Positions 28,765-36,522 of a stretch of DNA of 64,000 nucleotides are shown here, piece by piece (the first letter of the stretch is position 1; each line of letters starts with the position of its first letter). Made by a program: the position numbers and the translations under genes. The notes below the pieces were generated by a model. That model did not search any database and had not been told where the DNA came from. It saw only the letters and a list, made by a program, of their open reading frames with translations. This DNA comes from Ruicaihuangia caeni (GTDB lineage Bacteria; Actinomycetota; Actinomycetes; Actinomycetales; Microbacteriaceae), in NCBI RefSeq assembly GCF_029952955.1, contig NZ_JASATX010000001.1, forward strand, positions 868,001 through 932,000, read 5' to 3'.

Positions 28765-29547
28765 ATGTCACGCGTACTCGACTTCTCCGGTGTCTCGGTC
28801 ATCCGCGAGGGCAATGCGATCCTCGACGCAGTCGATTGGCAGGTGGAAGAAGACCAGCGGTGGGTCATTCTCGGGCCGAACGGCGCCGGCAAGACCACCA
28901 TGCTCCGCATCGCCGCGGCTGCCCTGCACCCGACGCAGGGTCGCGCCGAAGTGCTCGGAGGAGTGCTCGGGAAGACCGATGTGTTCGAGTTGCGTCCCCG
29001 AATCGGGTTCGCGTCGTCGACCATGGCCCGGCGGATCCCCGCTGGCGAGACGGTGCTGGATGCGGTCATGACCGCGGCATACTCGGTCACCGGCCGGTGG
29101 AACGAGCAGTACGAGGATCTCGACGTGCGCCGCGCGCAGCGCGTGCTGAAGGAGTGGCGCCTCGCCGGGCTTGCTTCGCGTCGCTTCGGCGACCTGAGCG
29201 ATGGCGAGCAGAAACGAGTGCAGATCGCTCGCGCAGTGATGACCGACCCGGAGATCATGCTGCTCGACGAACCTGCCGCCAGCCTCGACCTCGGCGCGCG
29301 TGAAGAGCTGCTGCAACTGCTCGGCGGCTACGCGAGCGCCCCGGAGGCGCCCGCGCTCGTCATGGTCACGCACCACGTCGAGGAGATCCCGCCAGGGTTC
29401 ACGCATGCCCTGCTCCTAACAGATGGTCACGTGACAGCTTCTGGGCCGGTCGACGAGGTGATCACGGCCGAGCACCTCGGCCGTACCTTCGGGCTCGACC
29501 TGGAGGTCACCAAGCGCGACGGACGCTTCAGCGCCCGCGCTGCCTGA
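28765..29547 (+). CDS. lone ABC transporter ATP-binding protein
   Basis: A 260-residue single ABC ATPase. Walker A is GPNGAGKTTML, the signature is LSDGEQKRVQIARAV (Gly replaced by Asp at the third position, as in some metal-uptake-type ATPases), and Walker B is MLLDEPAASLD. No permease or binding-protein gene adjoins, so its partner is unknown. A TAAGCT element 9 nt before the ATG suggests an almost leaderless transcript, although a GAGG lies 4 nt before the start. rpmE follows after 130 nt with its own region. Confidence 0.85.
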   Translation: MSRVLDFSGVSVIREGNAILDAVDWQVEEDQRWVILGPNGAGKTTMLRIAAAALHPTQGRAEVLGGVLGKTDVFELRPRIGFASSTMARRIPAGETVLDAVMTAAYSVTGRWNEQYEDLDVRRAQRVLKEWRLAGLASRRFGDLSDGEQKRVQIARAVMTDPEIMLLDEPAASLDLGAREELLQLLGGYASAPEAPALVMVTHHVEEIPPGFTHALLLTDGHVTASGPVDEVITAEHLGRTFGLDLEVTKRDGRFSARAA

Positions 29548-29677
29548 CCGCATCCTTATGCCTTCGATCTGGTAATGTAGATCGCTGGCTCCACAGCCGT
29601 AGATTTCGCTGCACCGCGTTCCGGTCAAGCGCTCGGCAGAGCGATCGCAGCACGAACCACAACCTCAAGGGATCACC

Positions 29678-29932
29678 ATGAAGACCGACATCCACCCGGA
29701 ATACCAGCCGATCGTCTTCCGCGACCTCGCGTCGGGCGCCACGTTCCTCACGCGCTCGACCGCGACGAGCGACAAGACCATCGAGCTCGACGGTGAGACC
29801 TACCCGGTGATCGACGTCGAGATCTCCTCGGAGTCGCACCCGTTCTACACGGGCAAGCAGCGCATCCTCGACAGCGCGGGCCGCGTCGAGAAGTTCAACC
29901 AGCGCTTCAAGGGCTTCGGCAGCAGCAAGTAA
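29678..29932 (+). CDS. rpmE2: 50S ribosomal protein L31 type B
   Basis: An 84-residue L31 of type B (RpmE2). It starts [20 protein letters not shown], ends with [26 protein letters not shown], and lacks the zinc-binding Cys motif of type A. Zinc-free L31 paralogues replace the zinc form under zinc limitation in many bacteria, often under Zur, but I see no Zur-box-like palindrome upstream. An AAGGGA ribosome site precedes the ATG. A triple tandem hairpin follows. Confidence 0.96.
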   Translation: MKTDIHPEYQPIVFRDLASGATFLTRSTATSDKTIELDGETYPVIDVEISSESHPFYTGKQRILDSAGRVEKFNQRFKGFGSSK

Positions 29933-29950
29933 GCCGCAGCACCAGCACAG

Positions 29951-30063
29951 AAGAGGCGATCCCTTTCGGGGTCGCCTCTTTGCATTTGGTGCAGCAGGGC
30001 GATCCCACTCGGGGTCGCCTCTTCGCGTCTGATGCAGCGGGGCGATCCCGTTCGGGGTCGCCC
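29951..30063. terminator. three tandem terminator hairpins, 43-bp period
   Basis: Three near-identical hairpins lie at 29951-29980, 29997-30019 and 30040-30063. Each pairs GGCGATCCC with GGGGTCGCC around a 4-nt loop. The GATCCC core recurs at 29958, 30001 and 30044, exactly 43 bp apart. The first is followed by a T-rich stretch and terminates rpmE2. The array lies between convergent genes and probably acts on both strands. Confidence 0.8.
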
Positions 30064-30077
30064 TCGCCGCACCTGAT

Positions 30078-30767
30078 TCAGTAACTCGGCCAACTGCCTC
30101 GCGCGACGAACTCAGGGTCTCGCACGCGCCGCATGTACGCCTGGAAGTTCGCTGCCTGCTCCGACGACCACATCGCCTGCGAGCGATGCAGCTCGGCGGG
30201 GTCGGCGGGTAGCAGCGCGGCGTGTGCGCGGATGATGGCGAGTGCCACGCGGCCCGCGGCGATGGCGTCGGATCCTGCGTCATGTGCGCGCAGCAACTCG
30301 ATGCCGTACACCGCGGAGGCGGCCTCGAGCGTGCGCTTTCCCTTGCGGTAGCGGTCGACCTGCTTGTCGATGACGAGCGGGTCGATGACGGTGCCGGTGA
30401 TGGCCAGCGGCTCGATCCCGTGCCGTCTGGCCTCGCGATCGAGCACTGTGAAGTCGTACGGCGCGTTGTACACGGTCACCGGCACACCGCGCGCGAACAG
30501 GCCGCGCAGCGCGTCGATGATCTCGGCGACGACCTCAGCAGCGGCACGCCCCTCGGCTCTCGCCCGTTCCGTAGTGATGCCGTGCACCTGCGCGGCTCCC
30601 TCGGGGATCTCGACGCCCGGGTCGGCGAGCCATTCCAGCTGCTCAACCACGTTGCCGTCGTCGTCGAGCACGCCGACGTGTGCGGACACGATGCGCGCCG
30701 TCTCCACGTCGACGCCTGTGGTCTCGAGGTCGAATACTCCCACTTGCTGCAACCACGATGCGCCCAT
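30078..30767 (-). CDS. DEDDh 3'-5' exonuclease (DnaQ-like)
   Basis: A 229-residue exonuclease of the DnaQ/Pol III epsilon superfamily. Exo I is FDLETTGVD with its acidic pair, Exo II includes YNAPYDFTVLD, and Exo IIIe is HDAGSDAIAAGRVAL (His and Asp). It may proofread or trim nucleic acids; as no polymerase domain is attached, its partner is unknown. A TACGGT element (30779-30774) lies 6 nt before the ATG with no Shine-Dalgarno, so the mRNA is probably leaderless. It lies downstream of treS in the same direction. Confidence 0.9.
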   Translation of the reverse strand: MGASWLQQVGVFDLETTGVDVETARIVSAHVGVLDDDGNVVEQLEWLADPGVEIPEGAAQVHGITTERARAEGRAAAEVVAEIIDALRGLFARGVPVTVYNAPYDFTVLDREARRHGIEPLAITGTVIDPLVIDKQVDRYRKGKRTLEAASAVYGIELLRAHDAGSDAIAAGRVALAIIRAHAALLPADPAELHRSQAMWSSEQAANFQAYMRRVRDPEFVARGSWPSY

Positions 30768-30773
30768 ACGGGC

Positions 30774-30779
30774 ACCGTA
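30774..30779 (-). promoter_or_regulatory. -10 element of the exonuclease gene, probably leaderless
   Basis: TACGGT on the minus strand, 6 nt from the ATG at 30767; no ribosome site lies between. Confidence 0.4.
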
Positions 30780-30839
30780 TCGAAGCCCTCCGTCATCGCC
30801 GCGCCGCGACAGGCGGTGCGCCGCAACCGGGCCGCGCGA

Positions 30840-32564
30840 TCAGAGGCGCGCGGCGCTGAATCGCGGCTGGCCGACGTGCAGCCAGTAGAAGCTCTGCGTG
30901 CCCAGCGTGAACGACAGCGCTCCGTCTTCGCCCACGTCGGGGAAGCGCGCCCCGCCGAAGAGGTCGAAGGTCGGGGTTCCGGGCTCGTCGGGCATCGTGA
31001 TCCGCACCGAGACCGGGTTGTGAACGAAGCTGAACACGCACAGGATCCGCTCGGGCTCATCTCCCGGGGTGGAGTCGGAGCCCTCGTACTCGCGGAGGAA
31101 GGCGAGCACGCCGGGGTGATCCGTCTCCAGCACCCTGATGGTGCCGAGTCCGAAGGCCGGGTGCGCCTTGCGCACGTGGATCACATTGCGCACCCAGTGC
31201 AGCAGTGAGCGCGACTGCGCCAACTGAGACTCCACGTTGATGTGCCCGTAGTGGTACACGAGCGATTGCACGACCGGCAGGAACAGCTTGCCGGGGTCGG
31301 CGCTCGAGAATCCCGCATTGCGGTCGGGAGTCCACTGCATCGGCGTGCGCGACGCGTCGCGGTCGGGCAGCCAGATGTTGTCGCCCATGCCGATCTCATC
31401 GCCGTAGTAGAGGAACGGGCTGCCCGGGAGCGAGAACAGCAGCGCGTGCGCGAGCTCGAGCTCAGGACGCGAGTTGTCGAGAAGCGGCGCGAGACGCCGA
31501 CGAATGCCGACGTTCACCCGCATCCTCGGGTCGTACGCGTACCAGCCGTACATCGCCTGGCGGTACTCCTCGCTCACCATCTCGAGGGTGAGTTCATCGT
31601 GGTTGCGCAGGAAGACGCCCCAGCCCGCGCCGGGCGGCACGTCGGTCGTCTCCGACAGCACCTTGACGAGCTCGTCCGCCTGCTGCGAGCGAAGCGCATA
31701 GAAGATGCGCGGCATCACGGGGAAGTCGAAGGCCATGTGGCATTCGGGCTCTTCTTCCGTACCCATGAACGCCGTGACCTCGCGGGGCCACTGGTTCGCC
31801 TCCGCGATGAGGATGCGACCGGGGTACTCGTGATCGAGCAGCGCGCGGAGCCGCTTCAGGAACTCATGAGTCGGCGGCTCGCCCTCGCCGTTGCCCTCCT
31901 CCGACTCGTAGAGGTACGGCACCGCGTCGAGGCGGAACCCGTCGACGCCCATATCGAGCCAGAACCGCACGATCTCGAAGATCGCCTCGTGCACGGCTGG
32001 ATTCTCGAAGTTGAGGTCGGGCTGGTGCGAGAAGAAGCGGTGGAAGTAGAACTGGCGCCGCTCGGAGTCGAATGCCCAGTTCGAGTCCTCGTAGTCGGTG
32101 AAGATGATGCGGACGTTCTTGTACTTGTCGTCGGTATCGCTCCACACGTAGAAGTCGCCGTACGGCCCGTCGGGGTCGCTGCGCGACTGCTTGAACCACT
32201 CGTGCTGGTCGGACGTGTGGTTCAGCACCAGGTCGATGATGACGCGCATGTTCCGCTCGTGCGCCTTGGTGACCAGTTCGCGGAACTGCTCGATGGTTCC
32301 GAACTCCGGCAGGATCGACATGTAGTCGGCCACGTCGTAGCCGCCGTCGCGGAGCGGAGACGTGAAGAACGGCGGCAGCCAGAGCGCGTCGACGCCGAGC
32401 CACTGCAGGTAGTCGAGCTTCGACAGGAGGCCCTCGAGGTCACCGGTGCCGTCGGCGTTGCTGTCGACGAAGGAGCGCACCATCACTTGGTAGAACACCG
32501 CCCGCTTGTACCACAGAGGGTCGAGCGCGAGGCCGGGCAGCGTGATGGGCGCGGTGAAGCTCAT
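30840..32564 (-). CDS. treS: trehalose synthase (maltose alpha-D-glucosyltransferase)
   Basis: A 574-residue GH13 enzyme that interconverts maltose and trehalose. The catalytic nucleophile is D213 in GFRLDAVPYL, the acid/base E255 in IAEANQWP, and the transition-state Asp D323 in LRNHDELTLE. The N-terminal YQVMVRSFVDSNADGTGDLEGL and FYYGDEIGMGDNIWLPDRD are typical of TreS. No maltokinase domain is fused and none is next to it. The ATG at 32564 is preceded at 8 nt by TAGACT, suggesting a leaderless or near-leaderless mRNA. It is divergent from a hydrolase gene. Confidence 0.94.
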   Translation of the reverse strand: MSFTAPITLPGLALDPLWYKRAVFYQVMVRSFVDSNADGTGDLEGLLSKLDYLQWLGVDALWLPPFFTSPLRDGGYDVADYMSILPEFGTIEQFRELVTKAHERNMRVIIDLVLNHTSDQHEWFKQSRSDPDGPYGDFYVWSDTDDKYKNVRIIFTDYEDSNWAFDSERRQFYFHRFFSHQPDLNFENPAVHEAIFEIVRFWLDMGVDGFRLDAVPYLYESEEGNGEGEPPTHEFLKRLRALLDHEYPGRILIAEANQWPREVTAFMGTEEEPECHMAFDFPVMPRIFYALRSQQADELVKVLSETTDVPPGAGWGVFLRNHDELTLEMVSEEYRQAMYGWYAYDPRMRVNVGIRRRLAPLLDNSRPELELAHALLFSLPGSPFLYYGDEIGMGDNIWLPDRDASRTPMQWTPDRNAGFSSADPGKLFLPVVQSLVYHYGHINVESQLAQSRSLLHWVRNVIHVRKAHPAFGLGTIRVLETDHPGVLAFLREYEGSDSTPGDEPERILCVFSFVHNPVSVRITMPDEPGTPTFDLFGGARFPDVGEDGALSFTLGTQSFYWLHVGQPRFSAARL

Positions 32565-32572
32565 ATCCGCCG

Positions 32573-32578
32573 AGTCTA
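32573..32578 (-). promoter_or_regulatory. -10 element of treS
   Basis: TAGACT on the minus strand, 8 nt before the treS ATG; no Shine-Dalgarno lies in between. Confidence 0.5.
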
Positions 32579-32623
32579 GGCGCGCATGCTGAGCCCCTCC
32601 AGGTGGCCCCGTCTCTCGACTCA

Positions 32624-32629
32624 TACACT
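32624..32629 (+). promoter_or_regulatory. -10 element of the alpha/beta hydrolase gene
   Basis: TACACT lies 6 nt before the ATG at 32636 without a ribosome site. It is the other half of the treS divergent region. Confidence 0.5.
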
Positions 32630-32635
32630 TGACGG

Positions 32636-33574
32636 ATGTCCGTTCCCTCGCCCTACGCCGCTGCGCTCGCTACGCTCCCGGTGCTCCGGGGGGAGGCGAT
32701 GGTGAGGGGCGCCCGCACCGCGTATTGGCAGTACGGCGACGAGGATGCCGCGATCTCCGTGGTCTTCGTGCACGGGTTCCGAGGCGACCACCACGGCCTG
32801 GAGCCCATCGTCGCGGGTCTCGCGCCATCGATCCGAGCAGGGCGCCTCCGCGTCGTCATTCCAGACCTTCCCGGCTTCGGCGAGTCGCAGCCGTTTCAGG
32901 ATGGGCGCCATGACATCGCCGGCTACGCCGCGTGGCTTCGCGCGTTCGTCGCCGAAGCAGGCGCCGGCGGCTCTCCCGTGCTCGGGCACTCCTTCGGCTC
33001 GATCGTCGTCGCGGCCGCAGCGGCTGATGGCCTCGGCGCATCGAGGCTCATGCTCGTGAACCCGATCGCGGCGCCCGCGCTCGAGGGACCGAACGGGGTG
33101 CTCACACGGCTCGCGGTGCTCTACTACCGGGTCGCCGCCGCGTTGCCTGAACGGCTCGGCTTCGCGCTGCTGCGCAACCGCCTCATCGTGCGGGTCATGA
33201 GCATCGCCATGGTGACACGCCGGGATCCGGTGCTTCGCCGGTTCGTGCACAACCAGCACGATCGATACTTCAGCGCGTTCGGAGATCGCGCCGTGGTGCT
33301 CGAGGCATTCAAGGCGTCGGTGTCGCACGACGTTCGCGAATTCGCCGACAAGATCGCCGCCCCGACGCTTCTGATCGCCGCCGATCGCGACCAGATCACA
33401 CCGCTGCCCAAGCAGCACACCCTCGCTCGGCTCTTCGCGGAGCCGCGGCTGGCCGTCGTGCACGGCGTCGGGCATCTGATCCATTACGAGGCACCGCAGC
33501 TCGCAGCGGGCGAGATCGCGTCGTTCCTCGGTCTCGAGTCCCACACCGAACCCGAGCGGATGGCAGAGGGATGA
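32636..33574 (+). CDS. alpha/beta hydrolase
   Basis: A 312-residue alpha/beta-hydrolase-fold enzyme. The nucleophile elbow is LGHSFGSIVVA, the oxyanion region VFVHGFRGDHHG, the acid Asp lies in IAADRDQITPL, and the His in VHGVGHLIHYEAP. The substrate cannot be deduced. Its stop overlaps the start of a glycosyltransferase gene (ATGA), so the two proteins are co-translated and may act on the same envelope or storage glycan or lipid. Confidence 0.85.
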   Translation: MSVPSPYAAALATLPVLRGEAMVRGARTAYWQYGDEDAAISVVFVHGFRGDHHGLEPIVAGLAPSIRAGRLRVVIPDLPGFGESQPFQDGRHDIAGYAAWLRAFVAEAGAGGSPVLGHSFGSIVVAAAAADGLGASRLMLVNPIAAPALEGPNGVLTRLAVLYYRVAAALPERLGFALLRNRLIVRVMSIAMVTRRDPVLRRFVHNQHDRYFSAFGDRAVVLEAFKASVSHDVREFADKIAAPTLLIAADRDQITPLPKQHTLARLFAEPRLAVVHGVGHLIHYEAPQLAAGEIASFLGLESHTEPERMAEG

Positions 33575-34737
33575 GGCTCATCGTCGACTGCCGGTATGTG
33601 CGCGTGGGCCGTCACGACGGCATCAGCCGCTTCACGGCGGGCATCGTCGCGGCACTCGCGAAGCGGCATCCGCTCGTCATGCTCATCAGCGACGAACGCC
33701 AGTTGGAGAAGCTGCCGCCGCTCGCCTGGCGCAAGGTGTCATCGCCGACCTCGTGGCGGGAGCCCTTCGTGGCGCTCCAGGTGAACCGGCTGCGGCCCGA
33801 CGTCGTCTTCACGCCCATGCAGACCATGGGCTCGCTCGGGCGACGCTACCGACTGGTCTCGACACTGCACGACCTGATCTATTACTCCAATCCCATGCCG
33901 CCGCGGAACCTGCCGTGGTTCGTTCGGGTGCTGTGGCGGCTGTACCACCTGGCGTGGTGGCCGCAACGACTGCTGCTGAACGGCGCCGACGCCGTGGTGA
34001 CGGTCTCAGAGACGACCAAGCGCTCGATGATCGAGCATCGGCTCACCAAGCGCTCGATCACGGTCGTACCGAACGCCGCAGACACGGCACCCGACGGCGC
34101 TGAGCAGGGGTCGAGGCGCCAACCGCCGGCGAACCGCGATCTCGTGTACATGGGATCGTTCATGCCGTACAAGAACGTCGAGGTGCTCGCCCGCGCGCTG
34201 CGGCTTCTGCCCGGGTATCGGCTGCACCTGCTCAGCGGGATCACGGATGCCGATCGCGGGCGCTACGAAGAACTCGCCCCGGCCGGCGCACTCGTGTTCC
34301 ACGACGGAGTGAGCGACGAGGAGTACGACGAGCTGCTCTCGCGTGCCTTTGCGCTCGTGCACGCTTCGCGCGACGAGGGATTCGGCATCCCTCTCGTCGA
34401 GGCGATGACGCACGGCACGCCCGTCGTCGTGAGCGACATCCCGATCTTCAGGGAGATCGCCGGCGATGCCGGACGGTACTTCGACCCGGATGATGCCCAG
34501 GGGGTCGCCTCCGCCTTGCGAGCCCTCGAGGACGACGCGGCTTGGTTGTCCGCCTCGAAGTCGGGAACCGAGCAGGCCCGGCTGTTCGATTGGGAACGCT
34601 CCGCGGGCATCCTGCTGGAGCTGCTCCAACGGGTGAGCAGCGGTGAGACGGGCAGAGTCGGCGACAGGGTCGAGCGCCTCGGCTCGATCGAGCGCGGCAA
34701 CGCCGTCAGCGACGCAAGCGGTCGCGAATCGCGCTGA
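33571..34737 (+). CDS. glycosyltransferase family 4 (GT-B, mannosyltransferase-like)
   Basis: A 388-residue GT-B glycosyltransferase. The N-terminal domain has GISRFTAGIVAALA and TLHDLIYYSNPMPPRN; the C-terminal domain has YMGSFMPYKNVEVLARAL and HASRDEGFGIPLVEAMTHGTPVV, the EX7E donor-binding motif. It probably uses a nucleotide- or lipid-activated sugar; the acceptor is unknown. It overlaps the upstream hydrolase by 4 nt and converges with the sirtuin gene, with a 32-bp tail-to-tail overlap (34706-34737). Confidence 0.85.
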   Translation: MRLIVDCRYVRVGRHDGISRFTAGIVAALAKRHPLVMLISDERQLEKLPPLAWRKVSSPTSWREPFVALQVNRLRPDVVFTPMQTMGSLGRRYRLVSTLHDLIYYSNPMPPRNLPWFVRVLWRLYHLAWWPQRLLLNGADAVVTVSETTKRSMIEHRLTKRSITVVPNAADTAPDGAEQGSRRQPPANRDLVYMGSFMPYKNVEVLARALRLLPGYRLHLLSGITDADRGRYEELAPAGALVFHDGVSDEEYDELLSRAFALVHASRDEGFGIPLVEAMTHGTPVVVSDIPIFREIAGDAGRYFDPDDAQGVASALRALEDDAAWLSASKSGTEQARLFDWERSAGILLELLQRVSSGETGRVGDRVERLGSIERGNAVSDASGRESR

Positions 34738-35569
34738 GCAGCTCGCTGGTGCCGGCATCGAGCTTGAGCACCGATCTGCCGTCGGCCCGCGTGATGCCGC
34801 GATTGATGATCACGATCGGCTTGTGCTCGCGCCGTGCGCGCTCGACGATGCGGATGCCGGAGTTCACCACCAGCGACGACCCCGCCACGAGCAATGCGCT
34901 GGCCTCTTCGACCATCGCCGCGGCCTTGGCGAAACGCTCTGCCGGCACGAGCTCGCCGAAGAAGACGACATCGGGCCGGATCGCAGCGCCGCAGACGGGG
35001 CACCGGGGGAGCACCAGCCTGTCGTACGCCGCCACCTCGGCATCGCCGTCGGGGTTCAGCGCCGCATCCGTCGACATCGCGTCGAGCCACGGATTGCTGC
35101 GACCGATCTGGGCTTCGATCTCGGCCCGCGGCAGCTCATGACCGTGGGCCAGGCAGCGCACCCGGTCACCGCTGCCGTGGAGGGCCACCACGCGCTTCGA
35201 ACCGGCGCGCACGTGCAGCCCATCGACGTTCTGGGTGATCACTCCATTGGTGACGCCCTCGTGCTCGAGCTCGGCCAGCGCTCGGTGACCCCCGTTCGGC
35301 TGCGCTGCTGCGAAGCGGCGCCACCCGAGATGGCCGCCCGCCCAGTACCTGCGCTGCGCGTTCTCGCTCCCGCTGAAGGTCTGCCACGTCATCGGGGCAC
35401 GCTTCGGCGCGCCCTCTCCTCGGTAGTCGGGGATGCCCGAGTCGGTGCTCAGCCCGGCACCGGTGAGCACCGCGACGAGGTGCCCGGCGAGCAAGTCGGC
35501 CGCGGCGTCAGCCTGCGCGCCGAGCGAAGCGTCGAGGCCCGGTGCGTGCGCGTGGTGTCTCATGGTCAC
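34706..35569 (-). CDS. Sir2 family NAD-dependent protein deacylase
   Basis: A 287-residue sirtuin. The NAD-binding motif is TGAGLSTDSGIPDYRG, catalytic His131 is in ALHGS, TQNVDGLH lies at 112-119, and VNSG occurs late. The zinc site is odd: the second pair is CPVC (190, 193), but the first is C139-Leu-Ala-H142 with another His at 144 instead of CxxC. It starts with GTG 35569 or ATG 35563; TATGAC on the minus strand lies 9 nt before the ATG. It removes acetyl or acyl groups from Lys using NAD; the target is unknown. Confidence 0.9.
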   Translation of the reverse strand: MTMRHHAHAPGLDASLGAQADAAADLLAGHLVAVLTGAGLSTDSGIPDYRGEGAPKRAPMTWQTFSGSENAQRRYWAGGHLGWRRFAAAQPNGGHRALAELEHEGVTNGVITQNVDGLHVRAGSKRVVALHGSGDRVRCLAHGHELPRAEIEAQIGRSNPWLDAMSTDAALNPDGDAEVAAYDRLVLPRCPVCGAAIRPDVVFFGELVPAERFAKAAAMVEEASALLVAGSSLVVNSGIRIVERARREHKPIVIINRGITRADGRSVLKLDAGTSELLSAIRDRLRR

Positions 35570-35690
35570 CAGTCATAACACCGGAGGGCGCGATAGTGTT
35601 CCGCACGGCGGGGACGCGCTCGCGGCGCCGCCGCGGGCGAACGGCCATCGGCCGAGCGGCGTCACATGGCAGAGGAAGCGGAGGCCGCGG

Positions 35691-36494
35691 GTGCGGATCG
35701 AGCAAGTGCACGACCTCGAGCACGAGGGACTCGACGACTACCGGAACCTCACCGACGTGGCGCTCCGCCGGGTTCGTGAACCGCTCGAAGGGCTCTACAT
35801 CGCCGAGTCCGCCAAAGTCATCCGCCGGGCACTGGAGGCCGGTCACCGGCCACGGTCGGTGCTGCTGCAGGACAAGTGGCTCGGCGACATCGCGCCCTTC
35901 CTCGAGGGCCACGACGTGACGGTGTTCATGGCGGACGCCGAGTTGCTCGAGCAGATCACCGGGTTCCAGATGCACCGCGGCGCGCTTGCCGCGATGCACC
36001 GCCCGCGGCTTCCCGACCCGGCCGAACTGCTGGAGGGAGCGCGCCGTGTGGTGGTGTTCGAGGACATCGTCGACCACACGAACGTGGGTGCCGGCTTCCG
36101 TGCTGTGGCGGGCCTCGGGGCCGACGCGGTGCTGATCGGGCCGCGTTGCGCCGATCCGCTCTACCGCCGCAGCGTGCGCGTGAGCATGGGCACTGTGCTT
36201 CAGGTGCCGTGGACTCGACTCCCGGAGTGGCCGGATGCCGGCGAGGTGCTGCACCGCGCCGGATTCGAGATCGCGGCCCTGGCGCTCACCGACGACGCGG
36301 TGGCGCTGGATGAGTATGCGGCCGAAGCGCCCGAGCGCGTCGCACTGCTCATGGGTTCAGAGGGCGACGGGCTCAGCGAGGCGGCGATGGCTGCGGCAGA
36401 CCGTGCGGTGCGGATTCCAATGCACCACGGCGTCGACTCGCTCAATGTCGCCTCTGCGGCGGCTGTCGCGCTCTGGGAGTTGCGTACCCGCTGA
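35691..36494 (+). CDS. TrmH/SpoU-family RNA 2'-O-methyltransferase
   Basis: A 267-residue SPOUT methyltransferase: an N-terminal RNA-binding substrate domain (LEGLYIAESAKVIRRALEAG), then the knot domain with motif 1 DHTNVGAGFRAVAGLGADAVL, motif 2 LLMGSEGDGLSE, and motif 3 IPMHHGVDSLNVASAAAVAL. It methylates a ribose 2'-OH in tRNA or 23S rRNA using S-adenosylmethionine; the exact site is not evident. The GTG at 35691 has GGAGG about 7 nt upstream, and a TAGTGT at 35594-35599 may be its -10. Confidence 0.9.
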   Translation: MRIEQVHDLEHEGLDDYRNLTDVALRRVREPLEGLYIAESAKVIRRALEAGHRPRSVLLQDKWLGDIAPFLEGHDVTVFMADAELLEQITGFQMHRGALAAMHRPRLPDPAELLEGARRVVVFEDIVDHTNVGAGFRAVAGLGADAVLIGPRCADPLYRRSVRVSMGTVLQVPWTRLPEWPDAGEVLHRAGFEIAALALTDDAVALDEYAAEAPERVALLMGSEGDGLSEAAMAAADRAVRIPMHHGVDSLNVASAAAVALWELRTR

Positions 36495-36510
36495 CGACCG
36501 GGCTCGTGCC

Positions 36511-36516
36511 TAGACT
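36511..36516 (+). promoter_or_regulatory. -10 element of the carboxypeptidase gene, probably leaderless
   Basis: TAGACT, then 6 nt, then the GTG start. No Shine-Dalgarno is present, so translation probably begins at the mRNA 5' end. Confidence 0.55.
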
Positions 36517-36522
36517 GTTGCG

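Noticed and set aside
29951-30063. Triple hairpin array as a CRISPR
   Set aside because: The spacers are short (about 15 nt) and similar to each other, and there are no cas genes; it is a terminator repeat.
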